The notes beneath the pieces were generated by a model, which was given only the letters and a program-made list of their open reading frames with translations, ran no database searches and was not told where the DNA came from. From NCBI RefSeq assembly GCF_030845995.1, contig NZ_CP132719.1, forward strand, positions 2,170,001 through 2,234,000: a stretch of 64,000 bases of DNA, written 5' to 3'. Made by a program: the position numbers and the translations under genes. This DNA comes from Geothrix sp. 21YS21S-4 (lineage in GTDB: Bacteria > Acidobacteriota > Holophagae > Holophagales > Holophagaceae). Shown here in pieces: positions 18,809-28,162 of the stretch (positions are counted from its first letter, which is position 1; the number at the start of each line of letters is the position of its first letter).

Positions 18809-19768
18809 GTGCCACCGACCGCGCCTCCCCCCGTTCCGCCCGCCGAGATCCGCCCCGCCCCGATGCCTGCCGCCGCCGAGCAGGAGCTGCGGTTCCTGGA
18901 AGCCTACGACTGGGAGCAGCCGCTCCCGGAGGCGCCCAAGGGCCCGCGGCACGCTTCTCTCCAATGGCTGCGCGTGGCCGCCGCCTTCGATCCCGAAGCG
19001 GGCCTGCCGCCCGATCCCTTTCCTTCGGGGGCGGCCCATCGGGAAGCGGGGGCCCTCCGGATGCTCCTGGCCGCCGGCAAAGAGGAGTGGGCGGGCCGCC
19101 TCGCCACCCAGCCCCTCCGCCAGTCCGGAACGGCCCTGGCCCTGTGGCGATGGGGACAGCGGCAGGTCCGGAACGGCCGCTTCCCAGCCGACATGCGCCG
19201 CCTATGGGAAGACCGTCTCCTGGCGGCGGGCCCGGCTCTTACGCGGGGCTATGCCCTGCGCCACGCTCTCTGCTGGGCGCTGGCCGAACGCGACGAGGCC
19301 CGGTTCGCCGCGATCAAGGACCGCGCCCCGGCCGGATCGGAGGCCGTCGTCGGCGGCTTCCAGCGGCTGTTCGGCCTGCTGGATGCCCCTTCGCCGGACC
19401 TGCGGCTGTGGGATCTGGCGGGCCTGGATTACGCCGACCTCCGCCTGGACCAGCTCGGTGCGGCGCGGGTGTGGATCTGTCCCGCGGACGACGCGCTGCC
19501 CGACCTACCCCCCGACGTGGCCTGGATCATCCCCAGCGCCGGGGCCGATCTGGACGAGCGGGGCGCCAGCCTGACCGAGGGCGTGGCTCAGGAAGCTGCA
19601 GGCCTCGCCGCGCGGCTGCGGGCCGCGGGCAAGAGCGCCCGGTTCGCCCCCAGCCGCGTCGCCTTTGAAACCCTGGGCCTGAGCTGGTTTCCCATCCTGA
19701 TCGAGCTGGATTCCCGCGGGAACGTCCGCTCCATCCGGATGGGGGACGCCGCGCCCCGCCGTCCCTAG
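18809..19768 (+). CDS. Hypothetical protein
   Basis: 319 residues from a GTG with AAGGGA 6 bases upstream; an ATG at 18863 is the alternative. The start is Pro-rich (PPTAPPPVPPAEIRPAPMP) and soluble, with no signal peptide. A helical middle rich in Trp, Arg and Ala is followed by LDSRGNVRSIRMG, and a strand near the end (WFPILIELDSRG). I recognise no family. TATGAT (18771-18776) and TATTCT (18786-18791) could serve as -10 boxes. Confidence 0.65.
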   Translation: MPPTAPPPVPPAEIRPAPMPAAAEQELRFLEAYDWEQPLPEAPKGPRHASLQWLRVAAAFDPEAGLPPDPFPSGAAHREAGALRMLLAAGKEEWAGRLATQPLRQSGTALALWRWGQRQVRNGRFPADMRRLWEDRLLAAGPALTRGYALRHALCWALAERDEARFAAIKDRAPAGSEAVVGGFQRLFGLLDAPSPDLRLWDLAGLDYADLRLDQLGAARVWICPADDALPDLPPDVAWIIPSAGADLDERGASLTEGVAQEAAGLAARLRAAGKSARFAPSRVAFETLGLSWFPILIELDSRGNVRSIRMGDAAPRRP

Positions 19769-19778
19769 CGCCGACTTT

Positions 19779-21725
19779 CTAGCCGATTCCGCAGCCCTGC
19801 AGCCAGCTCGCCACCGTGCCCCACACCATCTGGGACCAGTAGTAGAGCCCGCGGCGGATCGGACGGGCGGTGTAGCTGGCGTGGAGGCGGTCCTTCAGCA
19901 TCGGGTAGTTGCCGTCGGGATCCAGGACGGCCGCCACCACCGGCGAGTCGAACTCGTAGGTGATCCAGCGGTCCTGCCCATCCCACACCAGGCGCTGCTC
20001 CTCCCGGTTCTCCAGGCGCACCCAGAGCGTGATGGGCACGCGCAGGCCGCCCTTCCGCTCCAGGGTGATGGAGCCCACCCGCCCCGGGGCCGCGGGCTGG
20101 GGAACGGCGAACACCGGATCCTTGTCCGAGAACAGCCATCCGCCCTGCGTCACCTCCGCGGCCTTCACCGTGCGGATGGCGTAATCGAGGACGTCGGTCC
20201 CCTCCACGAAATCGCGCCAGAAGCCTGACAGGTCGCGACCCGACATGCGCTCGGCGATCCGCTTGAAGTCCTGGCGGGTGGGGTGCTTGAACGCCATCTC
20301 CTGCGCGTAGGCCCGGACGATCTGCTCCATCACGGGCCGTCCCAGCAGCGCCTCCAGCTGATCCAGGACCAGCGTGGCCTTGCCGTAGGCGGTGACGGAG
20401 TAGCTCTGGATGTTGAGGGTACGGAAGCCCTCCCGCGTCAGGGGATCCGCCGAAGGCAGGCTCCAGTAGCCCACCCAGTCCAGGATCCCCACGGGCGCCT
20501 GGAACCGCCGGCCGCTGAACAGGCTGTGGTAGCTGCGCTCCAGCGCCTTCTGCGTGAACCAGCTGGTGAAGCCCTCATCCAGCCACGGCTCCTCGACCTC
20601 ATTGCTGGCCACCATCCCGTAGAAGAACTGATGGCCGAATTCGTGGATGGTCACCAGCTCGGGCATGCCCCGCTGCTGGAGCGGATCGAAGCCCACCGAG
20701 CCTGCGGTGATCAGCGTCGGATATTCCATCCCATCCGCCCCGGCGGCTTCCTTGGGCGTGTCGATCACCATCAGCGTCGGGTAGGGGTACTTGAAGCACC
20801 ACTCCTCGCTCCACCGCAGCGCGTTCTCCACGGCGCGGCGCTGGCGCGGGAGGTTCCCGCGGTTGCGGTCGTCCACGAAGTAGAAGACCTGGACGCCGCG
20901 GTACTCGAACATCGCGGGCTTCCGCCAGCTCTCGTTGGGCATCACCGCCCACGCGAAATCGTGGACGTCCTCGGCGTGCAGCCGCCAGATCACGTTGAGC
21001 GGGCGCTTGGGGTCCTGCTCGATCTCCGTCACGAAGTTCGTCTGCGTCCCCGTGTGAGCGAGCCCCAGCGCGTTGGGCAGGGACAGGGCCACGTCGTAGA
21101 CGCCAAAGTCGGCGAAGAACTCCGTATTCGCGTGGTAGGCGTGGCAGTTCCAACGGTCCCCCTGGTAGACGCCCACCTTGGGAAACCACTGGCCGGACAT
21201 CAGGAAATCCCCCGCCCACCCGCTGCGGGCGAAGACCTTCGGATAGCGGTTCTCCCAGGCGATCTCCAGGTGGATCGTCTCGCCCGGCGCCACCGCCCGC
21301 GGCAGTTTCAGCCAGTGGACGGTCTCATCCTCCCCCGCGTGGCCCGTCAGCTCGTGCCCTTCCATCCGCGCACTGCGCAGTCGGCAGTAACCCCACGAAT
21401 CCGCCTCGTTGGGGCGATCCAGCCGATCGTTCCGCAACCGTCCGCCGCTCTCCTTCACGAACAAGCTCTGGGGGCCCTTGAAGGCGTTGAGGTAGAGGTG
21501 CAGCGGCAGCTCCTGCGTGGGCGCCGTCCCCGTGTTCCGCCAGGACAGGACCTCCGTCCCCTCCAGCGTCTTGTGCTGGAAATCCAGCACCGCCTCGATC
21601 CGGTAGTTGGCGATGCGCGGCGACTTTGGCTTGTCGAACCACTTCTCCGTCGTCCAGGACCGCGGCGAAGCCCCCAGCCCCATGGCCGCGAACAGCACCA
21701 GCGCAGCCATCATGCGGCGTCCCAT
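19779..21725 (-). CDS. M1-family zinc metallopeptidase (aminopeptidase)
   Basis: 648 residues with a short signal peptide (LVLFAAMGLGA). Gluzincin marks: HEFGHQFFYGMV (HExxH) and the third zinc ligand in WLDEGFTSWF. The exopeptidase GxMEN is replaced by DGMEYPTL, a form common in bacterial secreted M1 proteins. The protein is likely periplasmic and cleaves peptides at the N-terminus. ATG with GGGAGGG upstream; a TATGCT box with extended -10 TG lies about 30 bases upstream. It is divergent from tRNA-fMet. Confidence 0.9.
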   Translation of the reverse strand: MGRRMMAALVLFAAMGLGASPRSWTTEKWFDKPKSPRIANYRIEAVLDFQHKTLEGTEVLSWRNTGTAPTQELPLHLYLNAFKGPQSLFVKESGGRLRNDRLDRPNEADSWGYCRLRSARMEGHELTGHAGEDETVHWLKLPRAVAPGETIHLEIAWENRYPKVFARSGWAGDFLMSGQWFPKVGVYQGDRWNCHAYHANTEFFADFGVYDVALSLPNALGLAHTGTQTNFVTEIEQDPKRPLNVIWRLHAEDVHDFAWAVMPNESWRKPAMFEYRGVQVFYFVDDRNRGNLPRQRRAVENALRWSEEWCFKYPYPTLMVIDTPKEAAGADGMEYPTLITAGSVGFDPLQQRGMPELVTIHEFGHQFFYGMVASNEVEEPWLDEGFTSWFTQKALERSYHSLFSGRRFQAPVGILDWVGYWSLPSADPLTREGFRTLNIQSYSVTAYGKATLVLDQLEALLGRPVMEQIVRAYAQEMAFKHPTRQDFKRIAERMSGRDLSGFWRDFVEGTDVLDYAIRTVKAAEVTQGGWLFSDKDPVFAVPQPAAPGRVGSITLERKGGLRVPITLWVRLENREEQRLVWDGQDRWITYEFDSPVVAAVLDPDGNYPMLKDRLHASYTARPIRRGLYYWSQMVWGTVASWLQGCGIG

Positions 21726-21778
21726 CGGACCCTCCCGAGCGTCCGTCGAGCATACCAACACCCGCGCCACATGCGGCC

Positions 21779-21806
21779 TTGCCTTCCCCCCCAAGCCTGC
21801 TACACT
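21779..21806 (+). promoter_or_regulatory. Promoter of the initiator tRNA
   Basis: TTGCCT (21779-21784), 16-base spacer, TACACT (21801-21806). The tRNA begins 10 bases after the -10, as expected for a stable RNA. This anchors TACACT as a real -10 in this genome. Confidence 0.65.
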
Positions 21807-21816
21807 CAAGCTCTAC

Positions 21817-21893
<77 letters not shown>

Positions 21894-21903
21894 ATCAGTG
21901 ACG

Positions 21904-21928
21904 ACCGGAGCCGAGCGCTCCGGTTTTT
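21904..21928 (+). terminator. Intrinsic terminator after tRNA-fMet
   Basis: Stem ACCGGAGC / GCTCCGGT (8 pairs, 5-base loop) followed by TTTTT. It starts 11 bases after the tRNA CCA. Confidence 0.85.
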
Positions 21929-21980
21929 ACGTACGTCCAAAACATTTCAGCAGGATTTGGATCTGCGAGTGGGATGTGGA

Positions 21981-22003
21981 GGACGCGACTTGATGTCGCG
22001 TCC
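21981..22003. repeat. Perfect inverted repeat
   Basis: GGACGCGAC, loop TTGAT, GTCGCGTCC: nine perfect pairs. It lies in the 155-base stretch between the tRNA terminator and the IS200-like element, where no gene is visible. No T-run follows, so it is not a typical terminator. Confidence 0.6.
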
Positions 22004-22083
22004 GGAGCAGACCGGGGACGGCGGAGCCGGCCCAGTTCAAATCCCGATTGGGTGGGTCGCCTTCCATGTGAAGAAGTAAATAT

Positions 22084-22715
22084 CCCCCGGCAGAGCCGGG
22101 GGCTTTATCAAGTGAGCCGCTCAAAGCGGCTAAGAGGGGTCGCTAACGCGGCCCCATTTCATCGGTGCCACCTCATGGTGGCCACCCCTACCAAGGCAAC
22201 ATCTGCTCCAAGCGCTGGTCCTCCCTTTCTTGTCGACGGATGTATTCCCGCACTGTTGCTTCGTCGCGCCCCACGGTCGATACGAAATATCCTCGGGCCC
22301 AGAAATGCTGCCCAACAAAGTTCCGCTTCCTCTCTCCGTAGACTCGAGCCAGGTGAATGGCGCTCTTCCCCTTGATGAATCCGATCACCTGCGATACCGA
22401 ATACTTCGGTGGAATTGAAATCAGCATATGGACATGGTCACCCATCAGGTGCCCCTCAATGATTCGGCTTTCCTTCTGCTCTGCCAGCTTCTTCAGGACT
22501 TCTCCAAGGTGCGGCCTCAACTTCTCGTAGATCGTCTTCCTCCGACACTTCGGCACAAAGACCACGTGGTACTTACACTCCCATCTGGAGTGGCTTAGAC
22601 TTTCTTCTGAGTCCATCTCAGTTCTCCTCATGTGTGCTTGGCGGCTCACATGAAGATTTCTGCGGTGGACTCCTGTATATGTCAAACATCTACTGCCTCC
22701 CCGGCACAGCCGGGG
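22084..22715 (-). mobile_element. IS200-type insertion element with end hairpins
   Basis: One transposase gene is flanked by two nearly identical hairpins in the same orientation: CCCCCGGC-AGA-GCCGGGGG at 22084-22102 and CCCCGGC-ACA-GCCGGGG at 22699-22715, both followed by GGGCTTT or GCTTT. IS200/IS605 elements carry such subterminal hairpins, recognised by TnpA, and make no target duplication. The exact tips are not resolved; the limits given are the outer edges of the hairpins. Two further stems (22115-22131 and about 22166-22186) lie in the 3' part. It sits just downstream of tRNA-fMet. Confidence 0.75.
22188..22616 (-). CDS. tnpA: IS200/IS605-family transposase TnpA
   Basis: 142 residues, a full-length Y1 single-strand transposase. 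The HUH motif is in GDHVHMLISIP, and the catalytic Tyr is in DEATVREYIRRQ. KYHVVFVPKCRRK near the start and FIKGKSAIHLA in the middle are typical. The ATG at 22616 has AGGAG 7 bases upstream; an ATG at 22631 is the alternative. No TnpB accessory gene is present. The gene appears intact, so the element may still be mobile. Confidence 0.93.
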   Translation of the reverse strand: MDSEESLSHSRWECKYHVVFVPKCRRKTIYEKLRPHLGEVLKKLAEQKESRIIEGHLMGDHVHMLISIPPKYSVSQVIGFIKGKSAIHLARVYGERKRNFVGQHFWARGYFVSTVGRDEATVREYIRRQEREDQRLEQMLPW

Positions 22716-22758
22716 GCTTTCCTATGAGTTGGTAAGGAGCGACCGATCCTCGCGATAG

Positions 22759-23121
22759 CTAACGACCGGAAAGCCCTATCCCGCGGCAGGCCTCTTCCTT
22801 CAACATCCGCCGCCACTCCGCCACTTTTGCCTTGAGCGTCTCCTTCAGGACGAATGGGCTCAACTCCTCTTCGATGATTTCGAGGATGACGTAGTCAAAC
22901 GCGGCTTCTCCGTACGTGCGCCACGCCTCCTGAAGGGCCTTATCCAGATGCCGTCCCTGGTTCAGTTGGATCCACAGTCCATTCCGGGTGGTGTCGAGGT
23001 TGAGGGAGGAGCCGGGCCAGGACTCGCCCGTCTCGATCCGCCGGACGGCGTAGATTCCCGGCCGCGGTTTCCGCTCCTTGTAGGCCCGGAGGGCCGCTTT
23101 TCGGTCGAACGCTTCACTCAT
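22759..23121 (-). CDS. GIY-YIG nuclease-like protein
   Basis: 120 residues. PRPGIYAVRRIETG gives the GIY motif, then WPGSSLNLDTTRNGLWIQLN, the spaced Arg and Asn, and RTYGEAAFDYVILEII, which fits a compact GIY-YIG domain with its Glu. The YIG strand is altered (GESWPG). The ATG overlaps the stop of the DUF2239 gene by 4 bases and has GGAGG upstream, so the pair is coupled. A nuclease activity is likely by family but not shown. Confidence 0.75.
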   Translation of the reverse strand: MSEAFDRKAALRAYKERKPRPGIYAVRRIETGESWPGSSLNLDTTRNGLWIQLNQGRHLDKALQEAWRTYGEAAFDYVILEIIEEELSPFVLKETLKAKVAEWRRMLKEEACRGIGLSGR

Positions 23122-23717
23122 TCCAAACCTCCGGTGATGCGATCCGTCGGCTCCGCCTCGAACGCGGGCTGGGCCAGTTTTCGGGCGTGATCCCGCACGT
23201 CCGGGGGCCAGATCGCGATCCTCGCCTCGAAGGCGTCCTGAGTGCCTGCGTAGAGCGCCCGGAGCGCTTCCTCGTAGCCGGGTTCGTCGCCCGCCAGGGC
23301 GGACATGAACCGATAGGCGCGTTCCTGGGCCAAGCGCTTGCGCTCGCCTGCGCCTCCGTGGCGGCGGGCCTCCTCCACCAATTTGCGCAGGGTGACCGAA
23401 GCCCCGCCAGGCTGGGTGTTCAGCCATTCCCAATGGCGGGGGAGGAGCGTTACTTCCCGCGGTACCACGCCCAATTTCGGGCGCCCTCTTCCCCGGGATT
23501 CCGCGGTGGGGGCAGGCGGAGCAACCCCTTCCTGTCCGCTTTCGCGCGGGTCGAGGTCGATCACCCGGCCCGTCCGATCGTCGAATACCAGCACGCTCGC
23601 CTGGGGCGCCTTCGCCAGGTGGGATCTCACCGCGGCGCCGACCTCCCGAAGCGCTCCGGAGGCAATCCGCCGAGAGCCATCGAACGCGGTGCAGGGAAGG
23701 AGGGAGGGATCGTCCAT
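23118..23717 (-). CDS. DUF2239 family protein
   Basis: 199 residues with the family's layout: CTAFDGSRRIASGALREVG, VLVFDDRTGRVIDLD, GRPKLGVVPREVTLLPRHWE, GGASVTLRKLVEEARR, ERAYRFMSALAGDEPGYEEAL and a C-terminal WPPDVRDHARKLA. Function unknown; the GRPKLGVVPREVTLLPRHW core is strongly conserved in the family. It overlaps the GIY-YIG gene (ATGA). GGAG 8 bases upstream of the ATG. Confidence 0.9.
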   Translation of the reverse strand: MDDPSLLPCTAFDGSRRIASGALREVGAAVRSHLAKAPQASVLVFDDRTGRVIDLDPRESGQEGVAPPAPTAESRGRGRPKLGVVPREVTLLPRHWEWLNTQPGGASVTLRKLVEEARRHGGAGERKRLAQERAYRFMSALAGDEPGYEEALRALYAGTQDAFEARIAIWPPDVRDHARKLAQPAFEAEPTDRITGGLE

Positions 23718-23747
23718 GAAGCGGCTCCGAAAGGTGACCTTTGAACC

Positions 23748-23777
23748 GTTTTACCCGGATTAAAATTCGCCCGTCAA
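23748..23777 (-). promoter_or_regulatory. Candidate promoter of the DUF2239/GIY-YIG operon
   Basis: On the minus strand: TTGACG (23777-23772), 18-base spacer, TAAAAC (23753-23748). It lies in an AT-rich island unlike its surroundings. ATCCGGAT palindromes at about 23782 overlap the same island and could be an operator. Confidence 0.5.
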
Positions 23778-23981
23778 TAATATCCGGATAAATAATTACG
23801 CCCCGCGCGGTGCTCCGCTCGAAAGCGTTCCACGGAACTTCCCTCAGCAGGCTGGGTCCAAGTGGCGACCCGTTCTTCAGCGCCGGATCGGCCCCCCACC
23901 TCAAAACCCATCCCTTTTCGATTCCCGCCGATAGGAAGGAGATTGCAAGGATTCTCGTTCTTTCGTAAGCGAGGGGAGAGC

Positions 23982-25562
23982 ATGTTCAAACGGTTTCGCA
24001 TCGGCCAGCGGTTGAGCCTGACATTCGGCCTCGTGCTGGGGTTGCTCCTTCTGGCGAGCGGGTTCGCGATCTACCAGATGAACCGGATCGGAGACGACCT
24101 GACCCAGGTGGTGACGGTCTACGGACAGGAGAACGACCTGGCGGACGGGCTCCAGTTCAAGGTCCAGAGCGTCCAGCGCTACATCCGCACCCTCATCCTC
24201 ACGGAGGACCCGGCGGAGGTGGCGACGAATCGGCAGCTCATCGCGGATGCGCGGAAGGCCTACGACCAGGCATCCGACGAGTTGCAGCGGCTCCTGCGCT
24301 CGCCGGAGGCCAAGGCGATCATGGGGCGGATCGTGGCCGAGGAGGCCAAGGGCCGCGCCTCCAACAACCAGATCCTGGCGCTGGTGAACCAGGGCCGCAA
24401 GAAGGAGGCCGTCGCCCTCCTGCTGGGCGCGGCGCGCGAAGAGAACCGCGTGTGGATGGCCGAGCTGAAGAGCATGTCCGAGTTCACCAACGCGCAGTCG
24501 CAGAAGGGCTACGAGGACGCCAAGAACGCGCAGCGGTTCGCCCTGAACGCCCTCGTGATCCTCAGCCTAGCGGCGCTGGCGGTGGGAATCGCCGCGGCCA
24601 TCCTGATCACGCGCGGCATCACGCAGCCCCTCGACACCTTCGGGACGCTCCTCACGGAAGTGAGCCGGGGCAACCTCCGCGTCCAGGCCACCGTGGACTC
24701 CGAGGATGAGATCGGCCACCTGGGCCAGGCTTTGAACCGGACCGTGGAGTCCCTGCGGACCACCCTGCGGAAGGTGGCTGATTCGGCGGCTTCGGTGGCC
24801 AGCGGCGCCACGCAGTTGTCCGCCTCGTCGGACGAGATGTCCGCTACCACGGACCAGATCGCCAAGAGCGGCGAGACCATCCACGCCTCGGCCGAATCCA
24901 TGGCCGCGGCCATCGCCCAGTTCTCGGCCAGCGTTCAGGAGGTGGCCACCAACGTGCGCACTTCCGTCGGCCACTCGGACGCGGCGGTGAAGGCCGCGGA
25001 GGAAGGCACCCGCGGCGGCCAGCAGATGGCTCAGGGCATGGGCCGCATCAAGGATTCGATGGGCAACATCGGAAAGGCCATCCAGGTCATCCAGGAGATC
25101 GCCCGCCAGACGAACCTGCTGTCTCTGAACGCCGCCATCGAGGCCGCCAAGGCGGGGTCGCTGGGAAAGGGCTTCGCCGTGGTGGCGGAGGAGGTGCGGA
25201 AGCTGGCCGAGCGCAGCCGTCAGGCGGCCATCGAGATCGAGGGCCTGCTGGTGGAGAGCCGGGATTCGGTGGAAGGCGGCGAGGCCGCGGTGCAGCACAC
25301 GGCCCAGTTCCTGACGAACATCCAGGACGCCATCACCTCCATGTCGAGCATGGTTCTGGAGATCGGCTCCGCCACGGACGAGCAGGCCAACACCTCCGAG
25401 GAGGTCGCCAAGCAGGTGGAGGATGTCAACCGCGAGATCGGCCAGAACGCGGCCGCCACTCAGGAGATGTCGGCCACGGTCCAGGAGATCGCCCGCACCG
25501 CGAACGCCCTGGCCCTGATCTCCGAAGAGCTGTCGGCGGTGATGCAGCAGTTCAAGATCTGA
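23982..25562 (+). CDS. Methyl-accepting chemotaxis protein
   Basis: 526 residues. TM1 at about 12-30 ([19 protein letters not shown]), a four-helix-type periplasmic sensing domain (about 35-185), TM2 (about 188-210), HAMP, then the signalling coiled coil. Its tip reads [20 protein letters not shown] followed by [18 protein letters not shown], close to the canonical one. It signals through CheW/CheA; no che genes are nearby. The ATG at 23982 has GAGGGGAGAG in front and is preferred to an upstream in-frame GTG at 23862. Confidence 0.93.
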   Translation: MFKRFRIGQRLSLTFGLVLGLLLLASGFAIYQMNRIGDDLTQVVTVYGQENDLADGLQFKVQSVQRYIRTLILTEDPAEVATNRQLIADARKAYDQASDELQRLLRSPEAKAIMGRIVAEEAKGRASNNQILALVNQGRKKEAVALLLGAAREENRVWMAELKSMSEFTNAQSQKGYEDAKNAQRFALNALVILSLAALAVGIAAAILITRGITQPLDTFGTLLTEVSRGNLRVQATVDSEDEIGHLGQALNRTVESLRTTLRKVADSAASVASGATQLSASSDEMSATTDQIAKSGETIHASAESMAAAIAQFSASVQEVATNVRTSVGHSDAAVKAAEEGTRGGQQMAQGMGRIKDSMGNIGKAIQVIQEIARQTNLLSLNAAIEAAKAGSLGKGFAVVAEEVRKLAERSRQAAIEIEGLLVESRDSVEGGEAAVQHTAQFLTNIQDAITSMSSMVLEIGSATDEQANTSEEVAKQVEDVNREIGQNAAATQEMSATVQEIARTANALALISEELSAVMQQFKI

Positions 25563-25570
25563 CGGGGGCT

Positions 25571-25738
25571 TCAGCGCTCCTTGCGCGCAGCCGGACAAGT
25601 GCCTGCGGAATCGCACGTTCCGCAGGCCTTGCCCTGCCCTTCCTTCCCGCCGCCACGGAGGCCGCGGAAGGCGCCCCGCAGGAAGTAGAGGGCGGCGAGG
25701 CCGGCGGCGGACGCTGCGATGAGGGACTGGGCGCTCAC
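25571..25738 (-). CDS. FeoB-associated Cys-rich membrane protein
   Basis: A 55-residue gene just after feoB (7 bases between). It starts from GTG: one membrane helix (SLIAASAAGLAALYFL), a basic Gly/Arg stretch, then CGTCDSAGTC near the C-terminus, and a basic end. This is the layout of the FeoB-associated Cys-rich proteins that often replace FeoC. The Cys motif may bind iron or a cluster near the channel. It converges on the chemoreceptor gene. It is short enough to be missed by length filters. Confidence 0.8.
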   Translation of the reverse strand: MSAQSLIAASAAGLAALYFLRGAFRGLRGGGKEGQGKACGTCDSAGTCPAARKER

Positions 25739-25745
25739 GGCTGCC

Positions 25746-27917
25746 TCACCGGAACCCGAGCAGGCGACCGACGACGACGGTGCCCCAGGCCAGGCCCCAG
25801 CCCAGGACGAGGCCGTAGGCCACAGTGAAGCCCGCCCATCCCCAGGTGCCCGCTTCCCGGCGGATCATGGCGATGGTGCCCACGCAGGGGGTGTAGATCA
25901 GCGTGAACACCATGAAGGCGAGCGCCGACAGCGGCGTCAGGCCCGACTGGTCGCGGAGGGCGACCTGCAGCGGGCTGAGGCGCTCTCCTTCCTTCGGCTC
26001 CTCGCTGGCCTGGTGGATGACGGCCATGGTGGAGACGACGATCTCCTTCGCGACGAACCCGGCCGTGAGGGCGATGACGTCCTTCCAGGCCTCGGGGCGC
26101 TTGTGGTCGGGATCGAAGATGGGGCGCAAGAGCGGCTCCACCTTCTGCCCCATCCGCGCGGCCAGGCTGGTGTTCACGATCCGGCTCTCATGGGCGAGCT
26201 GGAGGTCCTTGAGCCGCTCCTCCGATTCGGCGGCGGAGAGGTTCAGGGTCGCCACGGCCTGGCGCTGCTGCTGGTACTCGGCGGTCCATTCCCGGTTGGC
26301 GATTCCTGGATAGCGGGACAGGAACCACACCAGCGTGGCGCCGGCGAAGATCGTCGTCCCCGCGCGGGTGAGGAACACGGAGCCCTTCTCCCACATGTGG
26401 ATGAGGGTGGCCTTCAGCACGGGCAGGCGGTAGGGCGGCAGTTCCATCACGAAGGGCGAGCTGGGGCCGTGGAAGAGGGCGCTGCGCAGCAGGCGGCCCA
26501 GGAGCACCGCGAGGGCCAGCCCCAGGAAGTGCATGGCGATGATCGCGAAGGCGGCCTTCACCGGCGTGAAGAAGGTGCCGGCCAGAACGATGTAGACCTG
26601 GAGGCGCGCGGAACAGCTCACCAGCGGCGTCACGAGGATGGTGATCAGCCGGTCCTGGGGGCTCTCGATGGTGCGGGCCGCCTGGATGGCCGGGACATTG
26701 CAGCCGCTGCCCATGATCAGGGGGATGAAGCTCTTCCCGTGGAGCCCCATGACATGCATCAGGCGGTCCATGATGAAGGCCGCCCGCGCCATGTAGCCGG
26801 TGTCCTCCAGGAAGGCGATGCAGCCCATCAGGATCATGATCACGGGCAGGAACACGATCACCGCGCTCACGCCGGGGATCACACCATCGACCAGGAGGCT
26901 CGTCAATTCGCCCGCCGGCAGATGGCTCGCGGCGAAGGTGGAGAGCGCCTTGAAGGCATCGCCGATCCAGTCCTGCGGGTACTTCCCGATGATGAAGGAG
27001 AGCGAATACACCAGCGCCAGGATCGCCACGAAAATCGGGAAGCCCAGGACGCGGTGGGTGAGGACGGCGTCGAGGCGCGCCGTCGGGGTCTTGCGGTCAT
27101 CGGGGGCGGTGGCGGTTTCCTTCACCAGGCCGTGGGCGAACCCGTAGCGGCGCTCGGCCACCAGCGTGGCGCCGTCGGTGCCCAGGTGGGGTTCCAGAAA
27201 GGCGAAGCTGTCCGCCAATTGTTTCTGGATCGCCCCGGCGGCGTGGCTCTCCGCCACCGCGCGCTTGGCGTCGGCGTTGTTCTCCAGGAGCTGGAGGGCC
27301 AGCCAACGGGGAGGTTTCGCTGCGGCCAGGGGCTCGTCGCGGCGGATCTCCGTTTCCAGCTTCGCGAGTTCCCCTTCGATGTCGTGCCCGTAGTCCACGG
27401 GGACGCGCCGGCAGCGGCCGGCTTCGCCCCGGGCCAGCGAAGCGAGCAGGGCCTTGAGGTCGTCGACGCCCTGCGCCCGATTGCCCACGGTGGGAATCAC
27501 GGGCCCGCCCAAGAGGGCCTCCAGGGCCGGAACGTCGATCCGGATCCCGCGGTTCTCGGCGTCGTCCACCATGTTGAGGACGAAGGCCATGGGCTTGCCC
27601 AGTTCGAGGAGCTGGGTGGTCAGGTAGAGGTTCCGCTCCAGGTTGGAGGCGTCGAGGACGTTCAGGATCAGGTCCACGTCCGGCGCCACCAGGAACCGGG
27701 CCGCCACGCGCTCATCCTCGCTGCGGGCGGACAGGGAATAGATTCCGGGCAGATCCACCACTTCCAGCGTCTGGCCGTCCTGGTCGAAGGTGCCGCTCCG
27801 CCGCTCGACAGTGACACCCGGCCAGTTGCCCACGTGGTGGCGCGCGCCCGTGAGGGCGTTGAACAGCGTGGTCTTCCCGCAGTTGGGGTTCCCCGCCAGG
27901 GCGATGGTGAGCGGCAT
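25746..27917 (-). CDS. feoB: Ferrous iron transport protein FeoB
   Basis: 723 residues. An N-terminal G domain (GNPNCGKTTLFNALTG, NWPGVTVERRSG, DLPGIYSLSARSEDE, NVLDASNLERNLYL) is followed by a spacer and a polytopic core with GSGCNVPAI and VTPLVSCSARLQVY. It imports Fe(II) through the inner membrane. The start overlaps the feoA stop by one base (TGATG). Confidence 0.97.
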   Translation of the reverse strand: MPLTIALAGNPNCGKTTLFNALTGARHHVGNWPGVTVERRSGTFDQDGQTLEVVDLPGIYSLSARSEDERVAARFLVAPDVDLILNVLDASNLERNLYLTTQLLELGKPMAFVLNMVDDAENRGIRIDVPALEALLGGPVIPTVGNRAQGVDDLKALLASLARGEAGRCRRVPVDYGHDIEGELAKLETEIRRDEPLAAAKPPRWLALQLLENNADAKRAVAESHAAGAIQKQLADSFAFLEPHLGTDGATLVAERRYGFAHGLVKETATAPDDRKTPTARLDAVLTHRVLGFPIFVAILALVYSLSFIIGKYPQDWIGDAFKALSTFAASHLPAGELTSLLVDGVIPGVSAVIVFLPVIMILMGCIAFLEDTGYMARAAFIMDRLMHVMGLHGKSFIPLIMGSGCNVPAIQAARTIESPQDRLITILVTPLVSCSARLQVYIVLAGTFFTPVKAAFAIIAMHFLGLALAVLLGRLLRSALFHGPSSPFVMELPPYRLPVLKATLIHMWEKGSVFLTRAGTTIFAGATLVWFLSRYPGIANREWTAEYQQQRQAVATLNLSAAESEERLKDLQLAHESRIVNTSLAARMGQKVEPLLRPIFDPDHKRPEAWKDVIALTAGFVAKEIVVSTMAVIHQASEEPKEGERLSPLQVALRDQSGLTPLSALAFMVFTLIYTPCVGTIAMIRREAGTWGWAGFTVAYGLVLGWGLAWGTVVVGRLLGFR

Positions 27918-28162
27918 CAGGCGATGGGCTGGACGAGGATGCAGGCGCTCTCGTCGCGGCGAAGGGACAGGTGATAGCCCTTGATCACCAGTTCCATGGG
28001 ATCGCCCAGGGGCGCCAGGCGCTCCACCCGCAGGTGGGCGCCCCGGATGAAGCCCATCTCCAGGAGGCGCTGGCGGATCTGGCCCTGGGCCTGGACCTGC
28101 ACCACCTCCCCCTGATCCCCCGGCTGAAGTTGGCTGAGGGGAACGGAAAGATTTTGAGTCAT
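27917..28162 (-). CDS. feoA: Ferrous iron transport protein FeoA
   Basis: 81 residues, SH3-like: VPLSQLQPGDQGEVVQV, IRQRLLEMGFIRGAHLRVERLAPLGDPMEL and GYHLSLRRDES. It supports FeoB function. ATG at 28162; TACACTGG (28187-28180) lies 19 bases upstream and the palindrome 28154-28170 covers the start. Confidence 0.95.
   Translation of the reverse strand: MTQNLSVPLSQLQPGDQGEVVQVQAQGQIRQRLLEMGFIRGAHLRVERLAPLGDPMELVIKGYHLSLRRDESACILVQPIA

Noticed and set aside
22030-22056. GTTCAAATCC, like a tRNA T-loop, between the tRNA terminator and the IS
   Set aside because: The flanks do not pair as a T-stem and no other tRNA arms are seen, so a second tRNA or a relic is not supported.
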